Below, piece after piece: positions 46,780 through 55,077 of a stretch of 64,000 nt of DNA. The stretch lies in the NCBI RefSeq assembly GCF_021738965.1, contig NZ_JAKKOQ010000001.1:248001-312000 (forward strand), written 5' to 3'. Origin of the DNA: Gordonia zhenghanii (GTDB lineage Bacteria; Actinomycetota; Actinomycetes; Mycobacteriales; Mycobacteriaceae). Within the stretch, counting starts at the first letter, position 1; each line of letters begins with the position of its first letter. The translations under genes and the position numbers were made by a program. The notes beneath the pieces were generated by a model. That model was not told the origin of the DNA, did not search any database, and saw nothing but the letters and a program-made list of their open reading frames with translations.

Positions 46780-47262
46780 TCAGTAGATCGAGACGAGCAG
46801 GTCCAGACCGTCGGCCTGGCACAGGCGGTGCATGTTCAGGACGTCCGCGAACGCGGTGCGCAGGCGTTCCGCGGGGCGGTCGGTCCAATCGTCCGGGTAC
46901 ACCTCGGCGGCGGTGAAGGCAGCGAAGTCGGCGGCCCCGACGAGTGCGTCGACGTCCACAGCGTCGAGTGCGGCGATGATCCGCGACAGGTCGTCGTGCG
47001 GGGTCACTCCCACGAGTTCGTCGCTCTCGAAGGCATACACACCGACCACCGCCTCGCTGAGCGGGTCGTCTTCGATCGGCTCAGCAGCGGGCGCGCCCGC
47101 CAGGAGGAAGTGCAGACCGTCCCACGCGGTGTCGATGTCGACGGACGGCGCGCCGGCCGCGAGCACGCTCTCGACGTAACTGACCGCGTCGTCGGGGTCG
47201 ACGTCGCCCAACCGGTCGGCGAGACCGACGGGCACGCCCGCGTAGACGGCGAGCACTCCCAC
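46780..47262 (-). CDS. DUF1877 (YfbM-like) family protein
   Basis: This is a 160-residue soluble protein of unknown function. DUF1877 marks are the DIDTAWDGLHFLLAG segment, DPLSEAVVG and a late PDDW. It contains no catalytic motif I can name. The GTG start at 47262 lies one base after the stop of the wax ester synthase gene, so it is probably translated in the same operon. Confidence 0.8.
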   Translation of the reverse strand: MGVLAVYAGVPVGLADRLGDVDPDDAVSYVESVLAAGAPSVDIDTAWDGLHFLLAGAPAAEPIEDDPLSEAVVGVYAFESDELVGVTPHDDLSRIIAALDAVDVDALVGAADFAAFTAAEVYPDDWTDRPAERLRTAFADVLNMHRLCQADGLDLLVSIY

Positions 47263-47263
47263 G

Positions 47264-48694
47264 TCAGCCCTCCGACACGTCGAGCGTCTCGCCGCGGTCG
47301 ACTGCGTCGAGCAGCAACGCGAGTTGGTCGTGGAACGCTCGCGCCATCGCCGAGATGTCGCTCGCGAGATCGGTGCAGGTCAACAACCCGACGTTGAGTT
47401 CGGTCCCGGCCGAGAACACGGTCATGTTGAGCCCGAGCCCGTGGAAGATCGGGGCGAGCGGATACACCGATTCCACGCGCCCGCCGAGCATGTACATCTC
47501 AGACGACGGTCCGGCGACGTTGGAGATGATCGCGTTGAAGACCGGCGGGTGGAGCGCCGCGACGCGCCGGTCGCCGTACAGGCGCATTATCGCGCCCATC
47601 GAGTTCCCGGGCGCGAACTCGGCGAACGATCGCAAGATGTTGTCGTCGATCTCGTGGAAGTGCGCCTTCGACAGGGTCGCGTACTCGCGCGCCACGCGAA
47701 TCCGCTCGAGCGGGTCGGCGACGTTCGACGGAAGCCGAGTGAACATGCCGTTCACCTTGTTGGTGCCGGACTCGACCAGGTCCTTCTCTTCGGCGCCGCG
47801 CACCGAGACCGGCACGAGTCCGACGAGCGGGGCGTCCGGCAGTTCGTTGTGCGCTTGGAGGTATTCGCGGAGGGCTCCACCGGCCATGGCGAGGACGATG
47901 TCGTTCATCTTGACGCCGAAGTGGTCCTTCACGCGTTTCACGTCGGCTATCGGGAGCTGCGTCAGCGCGATGGAGCGACGAGACGACAACGGTGCGTTGA
48001 ATCTCGTGTGCGGCGCGAGGAACGGAGCGGGCATTCCCTGGCCGCTTCGGACGCGACGGAACCATTCGAACGGAACCGGCACCGTCTTCGGGACGAGTTT
48101 GAGAGCGGCGACGGGACGCTGCAGGAAGAAATTGACCGCGCCGCCGACTGCGAGATCGCGGCGGGACGCCGCGCCCGCGGTGGTCGCGACACGTTCGGGA
48201 TCGAGTTCGGGCGGTTCGGGTGTTGCGGTGGCGAGTTCGCCGAGGAGGTCGGCGACTGTCGCGCCGTCGACGCATGCGTGGTGCATCCGGAGCATCAGCG
48301 CGATCTTGCCGCCCGCCATGCCTTCGAGGATCCAGATGTCCCACAGCGGCTTCTTGCGGTCGAGCACCTGCCCGATCAAGTGGCTGCAGGCCTGCGCGAG
48401 TTCTTCGACGCGGCCGGGCGACGGCACCGCAATGCGGTGGACGTGGCGTTCGATGCGGAAGTCGTCGTCTTCGATCCACACCGGGTGGTCGACGTTGGTG
48501 AGCGAGTCGGCGAGCTTGCGCCGAAGCGATGGGAGCGCAGTGACGCGTCGAGCCATCTCGGCGCGCATCGCGGCGAAGCTGTAGCCGCCGGGAACCGTGG
48601 ACGGGTCGAGTTGGAGGATCGTGGCGACGTTCATCACCTGCGACGACGTCTCCAAATATAGGAATGAGGCGTCAAGCCCACTCAATCGCTCCAT
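47264..48694 (-). CDS. Wax ester synthase/diacylglycerol acyltransferase (WS/DGAT)
   Basis: This enzyme esterifies acyl-CoA to diacylglycerol or fatty alcohol, forming storage lipids. The 476-residue protein has the catalytic HHxxxDG motif at 138-144 (HHACVDG), the N-terminal MERLSGLDASFLYLET, PLWDIWILEG and the C-terminal NAIISNVAGPSSEMYM. Length and motifs match mycobacterial Tgs proteins. The ATG at 48694 is clear. DUF1877 follows with one base between. It is about 0.2 kb from a desaturase gene on the same strand. Confidence 0.93.
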   Translation of the reverse strand: MERLSGLDASFLYLETSSQVMNVATILQLDPSTVPGGYSFAAMRAEMARRVTALPSLRRKLADSLTNVDHPVWIEDDDFRIERHVHRIAVPSPGRVEELAQACSHLIGQVLDRKKPLWDIWILEGMAGGKIALMLRMHHACVDGATVADLLGELATATPEPPELDPERVATTAGAASRRDLAVGGAVNFFLQRPVAALKLVPKTVPVPFEWFRRVRSGQGMPAPFLAPHTRFNAPLSSRRSIALTQLPIADVKRVKDHFGVKMNDIVLAMAGGALREYLQAHNELPDAPLVGLVPVSVRGAEEKDLVESGTNKVNGMFTRLPSNVADPLERIRVAREYATLSKAHFHEIDDNILRSFAEFAPGNSMGAIMRLYGDRRVAALHPPVFNAIISNVAGPSSEMYMLGGRVESVYPLAPIFHGLGLNMTVFSAGTELNVGLLTCTDLASDISAMARAFHDQLALLLDAVDRGETLDVSEG

Positions 48695-48820
48695 GCCACA
48701 AACCTCTGTCCTCGTGCGTCTTTCACATTAGGCCGCGTGCTGGCCCAGCCACAGCAACCACAGCCCTCACAATAGACCCGCGCACCGGCACAGAATGCGG
48801 CGGTCACGGACTGCGAAACG

Positions 48821-48855
48821 CGACGCGCCCCCGCCGGCATGGCGGGGGCGCGTCG
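48821..48855 (-). terminator. 15-bp perfect hairpin after desA
   Basis: CGACGCGCCCCCGCC (48821-48835) pairs perfectly with GGCGGGGGCGCGTCG (48841-48855), loop GGCAT. It lies 24 bases beyond the stop of the desaturase gene and before the WS/DGAT gene on the same strand. A short GTTTCG follows on the minus strand. Confidence 0.75.
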
Positions 48856-48879
48856 ACGCTGATCAGCTGAAGGTCTGCG

Positions 48880-49827
48880 TCAGACGCTGGCCTTCTCCTT
48901 CTTGGCGGCTTCGCGTGCCAGGAATCGGTCGCGCTGCTCTTCGAACCGCTTGGCGTCGACCTCGGTCTTCTCGAGGTACGCGGCGAGTTCCTCGCGGGCC
49001 TGCTCGCCTCGCGCGGTGAAGTCGTTGCGCTCGAAGATCTTCCACTTGCGCATGATCGGCCACACGACGTCGTCGAGGTGCTGGCGGATGTCGTAGATGC
49101 CGTGCTTGGCCATCGTCAGGCTCATCCGGCGGAAGTTCGGCATGCCGATGCCCGGCATGTCGAAGTTGCTGACGACGCCTGCGATCGCTTCCATCGCCTG
49201 GTCCGGCGCGAGGTCGAGCGCGGCGGCACAGATGTTGCGGTAGAAGATCATGTGCAGGTTCTCGTCGGCCGCGATGCGCTGCAGCATCCGGTCGGCGACG
49301 GGGTCGTTGCACGCCTTGCCCGTGTTCTTGTGGCTGACGCGGGTGCCGAGTTCCTGGACGGCGACGTAGGCGACACCGCGCATGAGGCCGTTCAGGTCGT
49401 CCGAGTGCGCGCCCTTGGTCATGTTGGCCATGCGGTCGTTCTCGAGGGCGACGGGGTCGACGCCGCGCGTGACGACGAGGTAGTCGCGCATCACGATGCC
49501 GTGCCGGTTCTCCTCGGCCGTCCACCGGCCGACCCAGGTCCCCCAGGCACCGTCGGGCGAGAAGTACTCGGTGATCTCACGGTGGTACGACGGCAGGTTG
49601 TCCTCGGTCAGGAGGTTGAGGGTCATCGCCGCCTTGGCGACCGGGTCCAGCCGAGACTGCTCGGGGTCCCAGTCTTCGCCGCCCATCGCCGCGAAGTTGC
49701 GGCCCTCGTCCCACGGCACGTAGTCGTGGGGATGCCAGTCACGCGTGAGCGACAGGTGACGGTTCAGTTCGGCTTCGGCTGCCGGCTCCAGTTCGGTGAG
49801 GAGCTGGACTTGAGTGAGGTCGGGCAC
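48880..49827 (-). CDS. desA: Acyl-ACP desaturase, DesA family (copy 1)
   Basis: This soluble di-iron desaturase of the plant stearoyl-ACP type has 315 residues. The iron ligands are in LLTEDNLPSYHRE, the EENRHG motif and ADENLHMIF. DYVPWDEGRNF and NTGKACNDPVADRMLQR are shared with the second copy at 55078, the two being about two-thirds identical by eye. In mycobacteria DesA proteins desaturate mycolate precursors. The GTG at 49827 has GGAGG ten bases before it, which fixes the start. Tandem palindromes lie 65-87 bases upstream. Confidence 0.92.
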   Translation of the reverse strand: MPDLTQVQLLTELEPAAEAELNRHLSLTRDWHPHDYVPWDEGRNFAAMGGEDWDPEQSRLDPVAKAAMTLNLLTEDNLPSYHREITEYFSPDGAWGTWVGRWTAEENRHGIVMRDYLVVTRGVDPVALENDRMANMTKGAHSDDLNGLMRGVAYVAVQELGTRVSHKNTGKACNDPVADRMLQRIAADENLHMIFYRNICAAALDLAPDQAMEAIAGVVSNFDMPGIGMPNFRRMSLTMAKHGIYDIRQHLDDVVWPIMRKWKIFERNDFTARGEQAREELAAYLEKTEVDAKRFEEQRDRFLAREAAKKEKASV

Positions 49828-49891
49828 GGGGCTGATGCCTCCTGAAATAGTAGGCCTGTGACCCACCGCACAATAGGATAGTTGAGTTCTG

Positions 49892-49914
49892 GTTGCAACT
49901 ACTGACGTTGCAAC
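49892..49914. promoter_or_regulatory. Tandem GTTGCAAC palindromes upstream of desA
   Basis: GTTGCAAC occurs at 49892-49899 and again at 49907-49914, each an 8-bp perfect palindrome, with a 7-bp spacer. They are in the 132-bp promoter region of the desaturase gene. A regulator binding site is inferred. The regulator is unknown. Confidence 0.5.
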
Positions 49915-49959
49915 TTCTGCGATGGGGGTTGTGTCCGCTGATCTTACCGCGAGTCACAC

Positions 49960-51546
49960 CTAAAGCGAGTCTGCGTAGAGCGGGACGGTGACGACTTCGA
50001 CGTTCTGGACGTTGTCGGCCGCGAGGAGTCCCCGTACCGCATCGGCGGTGCGCGCTTCGGCGAACACCATGCGAACAGGCTTGTCGCCTGCCGCAGCTCG
50101 CGCGTCTCGCGCCTGCGCCGCCAACTGCTGGGTTCCCGCCCATCCGGCGTCGAGTGCACCGTTCGATCCGACGTGCGCGTCGTATCCGGGGCCGTATGTC
50201 AGGAGCAGGGTTCCGTCCTTCTCCCGACCGTCGAAGGCGAAGTCGCCGACTTTGTAGACGTAACCGGACGGGACGAGCGCGATCTGGTGATTGAACCGTC
50301 GCGCTTCCTCGGTGGCCTTGGGCGCGGTCATGGCCCAGCCCTTGGCCGACTCGCTGACGGTGATGCCCGTCTTCGCTGCGGCGTCGAGCACCGCAGGATC
50401 GACTTCGCCGTTGACGGTGACGGTCATGCGCGACGACGAGTTGACGTCGGCGTTCTCCGGGAACCGCACCGAACAGGTCACTCGGCCGCGGCCGTTGACC
50501 GGCATCGTTCCCTTCGCATCACACTTGCCGATATCGCGGCCATTCGAGGTCATCGACGAGGTGAGAGCGACGTCGACCGTGCCCCGCGCCAGACCGGGCG
50601 TCGTGTTCGACAGGTTGTAGGTGACGACGCAGCGGGAACCGCCGCAGTCGAGACCGCCGTCGGGATCGGCGACGACGATCTCGCGCGAACCGAGCTTCCC
50701 CGTCTGCACCAGGCCCTTCGCAGTCGAGTAGAAGTCACGGATCCCGGCGTCGTCGACCGGCGACACCGTCAGATCGGCTGAGGCCATCGCCAGATCGCCG
50801 CCGAAGCCCTTGCCGAGCGGTCCGCGCACCGCGACCGCGGCCCCGTCGTCGTCGACGCCGACGGTCATCGCGGTCGCCTGGTAGCGGCGGACGCCTTCGA
50901 CGCCGCCGTCCGCGTCTTCGACCTCGACCTCGGATACTCCGACGGGATCGACGCCGTTGTTGACCCGACGGTCCGGAGTCTCACTGCCGCGAGCGAGCGG
51001 GGTGCCTTTCACTTCGGTGCCGCCGAGGCTGGTGTCCTGCTGGCGGAGGACCGCTCCGAGTCGGGCCGGGCGCAGTGCGTCGCGGAGGTCGATACCGAGG
51101 GTGGCCTCGTCGACGGCCACCCACTTACCGGTCGGCGACTCCTCGGTGAACACTCCTGCGGGCTGCTTCTCTCCGGGCCGCTTCTGCCAGAACTCCTTGT
51201 CGCCGCGAGCGTAGGTCTGTCCGGCGATCTGCAGCCACTCGGCGCTGCCGTTGCCCTCCATGCTGATGTCGCCGTGCACGTCGCCCGCCGCAGTGACAGT
51301 CAGGTCGGTGGCCTTGATCTTGACACTGCCGCTGTCGAGCTTCGAGGTGATCGTGCCGTTGTACTTCACCGCCGGGGCGTCGGCCAGGGAGGTCGACGCC
51401 TTCACGAGTCCCTGCAATGCCTGCATCTGCTCGTCGGGGACGGCTGTCCCGTCCGACGACGGGGCGAGGACCCCGGACAACGTCACGGCCAGCACCACGA
51501 TCACCGCTGCTGCGGCTCCGCCTGCGGCTACAAGGTTCTTACGCAC
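49960..51546 (-). CDS. Membrane-anchored protein with REase-like (Tox-REase-5-like) C-terminus
   Basis: This 528-residue protein has an N-terminal hydrophobic anchor (about 7-29, AAAAVIVVLAVTLSGVLA). Residues ~40-140 resemble an LppX/LprG-like lipid-binding fold (KYNGTITSKLDSGSVKIK, ...WLQIAGQTYARG). A middle part has two Cys pairs (DCGGSRC and later KCDAKG...VTCSV). The last ~95 residues (FDGREKDGTLLLTYGPGYD, then QQLAAQARDARAAAGDKPV and NVEVVTVP) follow the layout of Tox-REase-5 toxin domains, but a conserved Lys after LLxxK-G appears replaced. The function is uncertain; it lies downstream of a Ser/Thr kinase and an FN3 protein on the same strand. Confidence 0.65.
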   Translation of the reverse strand: MRKNLVAAGGAAAAVIVVLAVTLSGVLAPSSDGTAVPDEQMQALQGLVKASTSLADAPAVKYNGTITSKLDSGSVKIKATDLTVTAAGDVHGDISMEGNGSAEWLQIAGQTYARGDKEFWQKRPGEKQPAGVFTEESPTGKWVAVDEATLGIDLRDALRPARLGAVLRQQDTSLGGTEVKGTPLARGSETPDRRVNNGVDPVGVSEVEVEDADGGVEGVRRYQATAMTVGVDDDGAAVAVRGPLGKGFGGDLAMASADLTVSPVDDAGIRDFYSTAKGLVQTGKLGSREIVVADPDGGLDCGGSRCVVTYNLSNTTPGLARGTVDVALTSSMTSNGRDIGKCDAKGTMPVNGRGRVTCSVRFPENADVNSSSRMTVTVNGEVDPAVLDAAAKTGITVSESAKGWAMTAPKATEEARRFNHQIALVPSGYVYKVGDFAFDGREKDGTLLLTYGPGYDAHVGSNGALDAGWAGTQQLAAQARDARAAAGDKPVRMVFAEARTADAVRGLLAADNVQNVEVVTVPLYADSL

Positions 51547-51667
51547 GGATCGGTTCTCCCCACCTGATCAAGGTCGCGGTCAGCTTCGGATCGATACTCG
51601 CACGGTCGGCCCGCACCCGAACGATTCGGTCCATTCGGTCGGTGGACCCGACCACCGGCAAGCCGAT

Positions 51668-52459
51668 CTACTCCAGCGGCATGGAGTTCGCGAGTTCGAG
51701 CAACTGGTCCTTGGTCGCATCCGGTGCACCGATTCCGATCCATGTGTCCGCATGGTTCTCGGGCCGCAGGTGGACGACGTGCTTGGCTCCGTCGTAGTAG
51801 CCGGTACCGAACCGCCACTTCACGGCTTCGATCCCGGGACGTCGCGACGCGGCGGCGAAGACGGTGTCGGTGGCCTGGGTCGAGTCGAGCCACGCGACCG
51901 ACAGCACGAGTTCGTCGCTGTCGCACGCGATTCGAGCACGCGACAAGACGTCGCCGCTTCCGTCGTCGGCCCGGCCGATCTCGTCACTGAACCCGTAGAG
52001 CGTCCACCCGCACTCGATGCTCTTCCAGCCGGTCAGGTCCGGGGCCTGCGGCAGCAGATCAGGGAACTGCTTGACGAACGGGGCGTACACACCCCAACTG
52101 GATCCGGCGGTCACTTCGCTCGCCGAGCTCGACGCCGACACGACGCCGCCAGAGACCGCGCGCACTGTGTAACGGTGCTTTCCTGCCTGCGCCTCGTCGT
52201 CGACGTACGTGGTCGAGTCTCCGTCGTAGACGACGACCGCGTCGTCGCGGAGCACCTGGTAACCGTCGGCGCCGGACACACCGGTCCACGCGATCTTCAC
52301 GCCCTTGGCGTCCGCCGACGTCGTCAGTCCCGACGGCGCGTCCACCGCTCCAGATCCGCCGACTGTGAAACGGACGGCGAACAGGCATACGAGGAAGACG
52401 ACGACGGCCAGTCCCGCGATCGCCCACCAGACCCGCCGAGGGCCGTTGTGATCAGACAT
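51668..52459 (-). CDS. Membrane-anchored FN3-domain protein, paralogue of the kinase sensor domain
   Basis: This 263-residue protein has one membrane helix (about 11-32, WAIAGLAVVVFLVCLFAV), then a fibronectin type III domain (PSGLTTSADAKGVKIAWTGV to about 120), then a C-terminal domain with two Cys (SIECGW...RIACDSD). The same order and key residues occur in the extracellular half of the kinase upstream (PTGVQVDATAKGVEMSWDGV, LECRAEG...SILCTKDG). Its ATG overlaps the kinase stop by one base, so they are cotranscribed. It may bind the same ligand as the kinase or sequester it. Confidence 0.75.
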   Translation of the reverse strand: MSDHNGPRRVWWAIAGLAVVVFLVCLFAVRFTVGGSGAVDAPSGLTTSADAKGVKIAWTGVSGADGYQVLRDDAVVVYDGDSTTYVDDEAQAGKHRYTVRAVSGGVVSASSSASEVTAGSSWGVYAPFVKQFPDLLPQAPDLTGWKSIECGWTLYGFSDEIGRADDGSGDVLSRARIACDSDELVLSVAWLDSTQATDTVFAAASRRPGIEAVKWRFGTGYYDGAKHVVHLRPENHADTWIGIGAPDATKDQLLELANSMPLE

Positions 52460-54234
52460 CAGAACGGAAGCCTCCCCAGAAGATCGCGAGCCTGCTTCGT
52501 ACTCTTGGTCCCCGGATAGGCCACCTCGACGAAGGTCCGAGAATGCGGGCCGTCGTCTTCGTCGAACGTGAACACCGACCGCGACTCGCCGTCCTCGGCA
52601 CCCGTGTGGATCATGCCTGTGCGGTTCTGCGCCGACTTCATGGTGTACTCGGTGTCGTCGCGGATCGGGGTCCGACCGGTCGCGCCCAGACTCGCGGTGT
52701 CGTGGTCGGGGTAGACGAAGATCCGGACTTGGTATTCCGTCGCGCCCGAATCGCCGTCCTTAGTACAGAGGATGCTGGCGGCCGGCCGCCGATCGGAGGC
52801 CCTCGGCCCTTCCGCTCGACACTCCAGACCGTCGAATCCGCCGGTGCTCACTGGTGTCGCGGGCAGCAGTTGCGGATACATCGCGGCGACGTCGCCGAGT
52901 ACGCCCCAGGTGAGACTCACGTCGACCGGGTCGGATGAGGAGAAGTCCGATCCTCCCTTGGTCGTGCTGCGCGCGGCGACCGAATACGTGTGCTCGCCGG
53001 GGAACGGCGTCGTGTAGGTGAACGAGGTGTCGCTCACGGTCCTGATCACCTCGTCGTCTTCTTTGATGAGATATTCGCTGGCGCCGGGGACGCCGTCCCA
53101 CGACATCTCGACGCCCTTCGCCGTCGCGTCGACCTGCACTCCCGTCGGCGTCCCGAGTCCGCCGCCGGACGCCCACGCGAAGCCGCCGCCGATGCCGACC
53201 GCTGCCGCAAGCACGACCGCCGCCGAGGCGACGACCGGAACACGCCGATACCACGGCGCCGCGGCAGAATTCTGCGGAGACGGCTGCCCGGCGTCCGGCC
53301 CGAAAGCGCCGGTCGCGGTGTTGCGCACGGGCGCCCCCGGCGTGTTCGCGAACGACGGCGGGACCACCGGGCCCCGCCCGGTGAACAGTGCGGTACGCAG
53401 CGCCTGCGCGAACGCCAGGCACGACGGCGGTCGCTGGGTCGGATCTTTGGCGAGTCCGACGGCGAGCACCGCGTCGACGGCGGGTGACAGACTCCGGTTC
53501 CGTTCGCTGGCGCGAGGCGGCTCGGCGAACATGTGCGCCGTCATCAGTCCCTGAATGCTCGTCGAGTCGTACGGCGAACTGCCGGTCAGGAGTTCGAAGG
53601 TCGTCGCGGCCAACGAGTACAGGTCGGTCCGACCGTCGACGGCGCGACCGTCGATCTGTTCGGGCGAGCAGTACCGCATGGTGCCGACCGTCGTACCGGT
53701 GCTGGTGAGCTCGCCGGCGGCGTCGCCGAGCGCCTGCGCGATACCGAAGTCGGTGACTTTCACCGCGCCGGGGAGGATCGGATCCTGGCCGGGGGTGATC
53801 AGGATGTTGGCAGGCTTCACGTCGCGGTGCAGCACTCCGAAGCGGTGCGCCACGTCGAGACCCGCGGCGACCCCGTCGACGACGTTCGCGACCAGCCGCG
53901 CGTCGAGCCCGCCCGGCGACTGCTTGACGATCTTCGACGCATCGGTGCCGGGCACCAACTCCATCGCGATCCACAGGACGTCGTTCAGCGCGCCGCGGTC
54001 GTAGACACGGACGAGATTGGGGTGGACCAGTGGCGCGACAAGATCGGCTTCCCGCTCGAAGCGCGCACGAACGACGGGGTCGCTGGCGTGCGCCGAGCGC
54101 AGCACTTTCATCGCGTCACTGCGCGGGAGCCGGGGGTGCCGGACTCGGTACACCTCGCCCATGCCGCCCGCTCCGAGCACGGCTTCGACGCGATACCCCG
54201 CGACCTCGTCTCCGACTTCGAACATGCGCCGCAT
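52459..54234 (-). CDS. PknB-type Ser/Thr protein kinase with extracellular FN3 sensor
   Basis: This 591-residue receptor kinase has an intracellular catalytic domain (about 12-280) with G-loop GAGGMGEV (21-28), Lys43 in DAMKVL, HRDVKPANIL, DFG in VTDFGIAQ and SPEQ. A proline/alanine juxtamembrane segment and one membrane helix (about 330-352) come next. The outer part has an FN3 domain and a C-terminal domain with one Cys pair, not PASTA repeats. The ATG at 54234 is used; ATG 54225 is three residues in. The FN3 paralogue gene follows directly. The targets are unknown. Confidence 0.92.
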   Translation of the reverse strand: MRRMFEVGDEVAGYRVEAVLGAGGMGEVYRVRHPRLPRSDAMKVLRSAHASDPVVRARFEREADLVAPLVHPNLVRVYDRGALNDVLWIAMELVPGTDASKIVKQSPGGLDARLVANVVDGVAAGLDVAHRFGVLHRDVKPANILITPGQDPILPGAVKVTDFGIAQALGDAAGELTSTGTTVGTMRYCSPEQIDGRAVDGRTDLYSLAATTFELLTGSSPYDSTSIQGLMTAHMFAEPPRASERNRSLSPAVDAVLAVGLAKDPTQRPPSCLAFAQALRTALFTGRGPVVPPSFANTPGAPVRNTATGAFGPDAGQPSPQNSAAAPWYRRVPVVASAAVVLAAAVGIGGGFAWASGGGLGTPTGVQVDATAKGVEMSWDGVPGASEYLIKEDDEVIRTVSDTSFTYTTPFPGEHTYSVAARSTTKGGSDFSSSDPVDVSLTWGVLGDVAAMYPQLLPATPVSTGGFDGLECRAEGPRASDRRPAASILCTKDGDSGATEYQVRIFVYPDHDTASLGATGRTPIRDDTEYTMKSAQNRTGMIHTGAEDGESRSVFTFDEDDGPHSRTFVEVAYPGTKSTKQARDLLGRLPF

Positions 54235-54324
54235 GCTACCGGTAGGCCACCCAACCACCCGATTGCACGCAGGTCGGGTGAATGACCCGCGCTAGGGGCG
54301 AAGCTACGGCGTCGGACCGAAAAC

Positions 54325-54338
54325 TGGAACGTGTTCCA
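54325..54338. promoter_or_regulatory. KstR-like operator (TNNAACNNGTTNNA)
   Basis: TGGAACGTGTTCCA is a perfect palindrome that fits the KstR consensus TNNAACNNGTTNNA of the mycobacterial cholesterol regulator. It lies 32 bases upstream of the NTF2-like gene start and in the divergent region with the kinase gene. The match is one site only, so regulation by KstR is inferred. Confidence 0.55.
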
Positions 54339-54370
54339 CTTTGCTTCCAACTCCCCTACCATCGGCCCTC

Positions 54371-54886
54371 ATGACCGATTCGTTCAGCGCCCGAGAACTC
54401 GATGCGGCGTTCGCCCAGTTCCAGAAGACCGTCGCCGAAGTGGCCGAGCATCGGGACTGGGACGTGTGGGCCGACCAGTTCACCGAAGACGCCGACTACA
54501 TCGAACACGCATACGGCACCATGCACGGACGCGACGAGATCCGCGTCTGGATCAACAAGACGATGACCGAGTTCCCCGGCAGCCACATGACCGGGTACCC
54601 GTCGCTGTGGCACGTCACCGACCCGTCCACCGGTCGGGTGATCTGCGAGGTCGACAACCCGATGCGCGACCCCGGCGACGGCTCGGCGTTCACCGCAACC
54701 AACATCACGATCCTCACCTACGCAGGCGACGGCCTGTGGAGCCGCGAGGAGGACGTCTACAACCCGATGAAGTTCGGCCTCATGGCTCGCAAGTGGTGCG
54801 ACCGCGCCGCCGAACTCGGCACGCTCGACGACGATGCCCGTCAGTGGATGGAGACCACCGGGAAGATGTTCGCGCGGCGGAGATAG
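54371..54886 (+). CDS. Nuclear transport factor 2-like (SnoaL-type) protein
   Basis: This 171-residue alpha+beta-barrel protein of the SnoaL/NTF2 fold has the typical N-terminal helix with WADQFTEDADYIEHAYGTMHGRDEI, and later INKTM and a strand-rich end. Members include steroid isomerases, hydratases and polyketide cyclases. No further catalytic residue is certain. A KstR-like box upstream would fit a role in steroid or lipid catabolism. The ATG at 54371 is clear. It lies between the kinase and the second desaturase gene. Confidence 0.82.
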   Translation: MTDSFSARELDAAFAQFQKTVAEVAEHRDWDVWADQFTEDADYIEHAYGTMHGRDEIRVWINKTMTEFPGSHMTGYPSLWHVTDPSTGRVICEVDNPMRDPGDGSAFTATNITILTYAGDGLWSREEDVYNPMKFGLMARKWCDRAAELGTLDDDARQWMETTGKMFARRR

Positions 54887-55077
54887 CCCACGCGACCACC
54901 GTAAACCTACGGTTGAGTAACAACGCGGTTGTGATGCGCGACAAAACTGGTGGCGATGAACTTGGGACCACTGCCCAACTGACGTAGCCTGAAGGGATAT
55001 AAGTGCACGTCGACCGCAAGCGAGCCGACTCACACCCGATAAGCCGCATGCAGAACCGACCGGAGGAATTTTCACCG

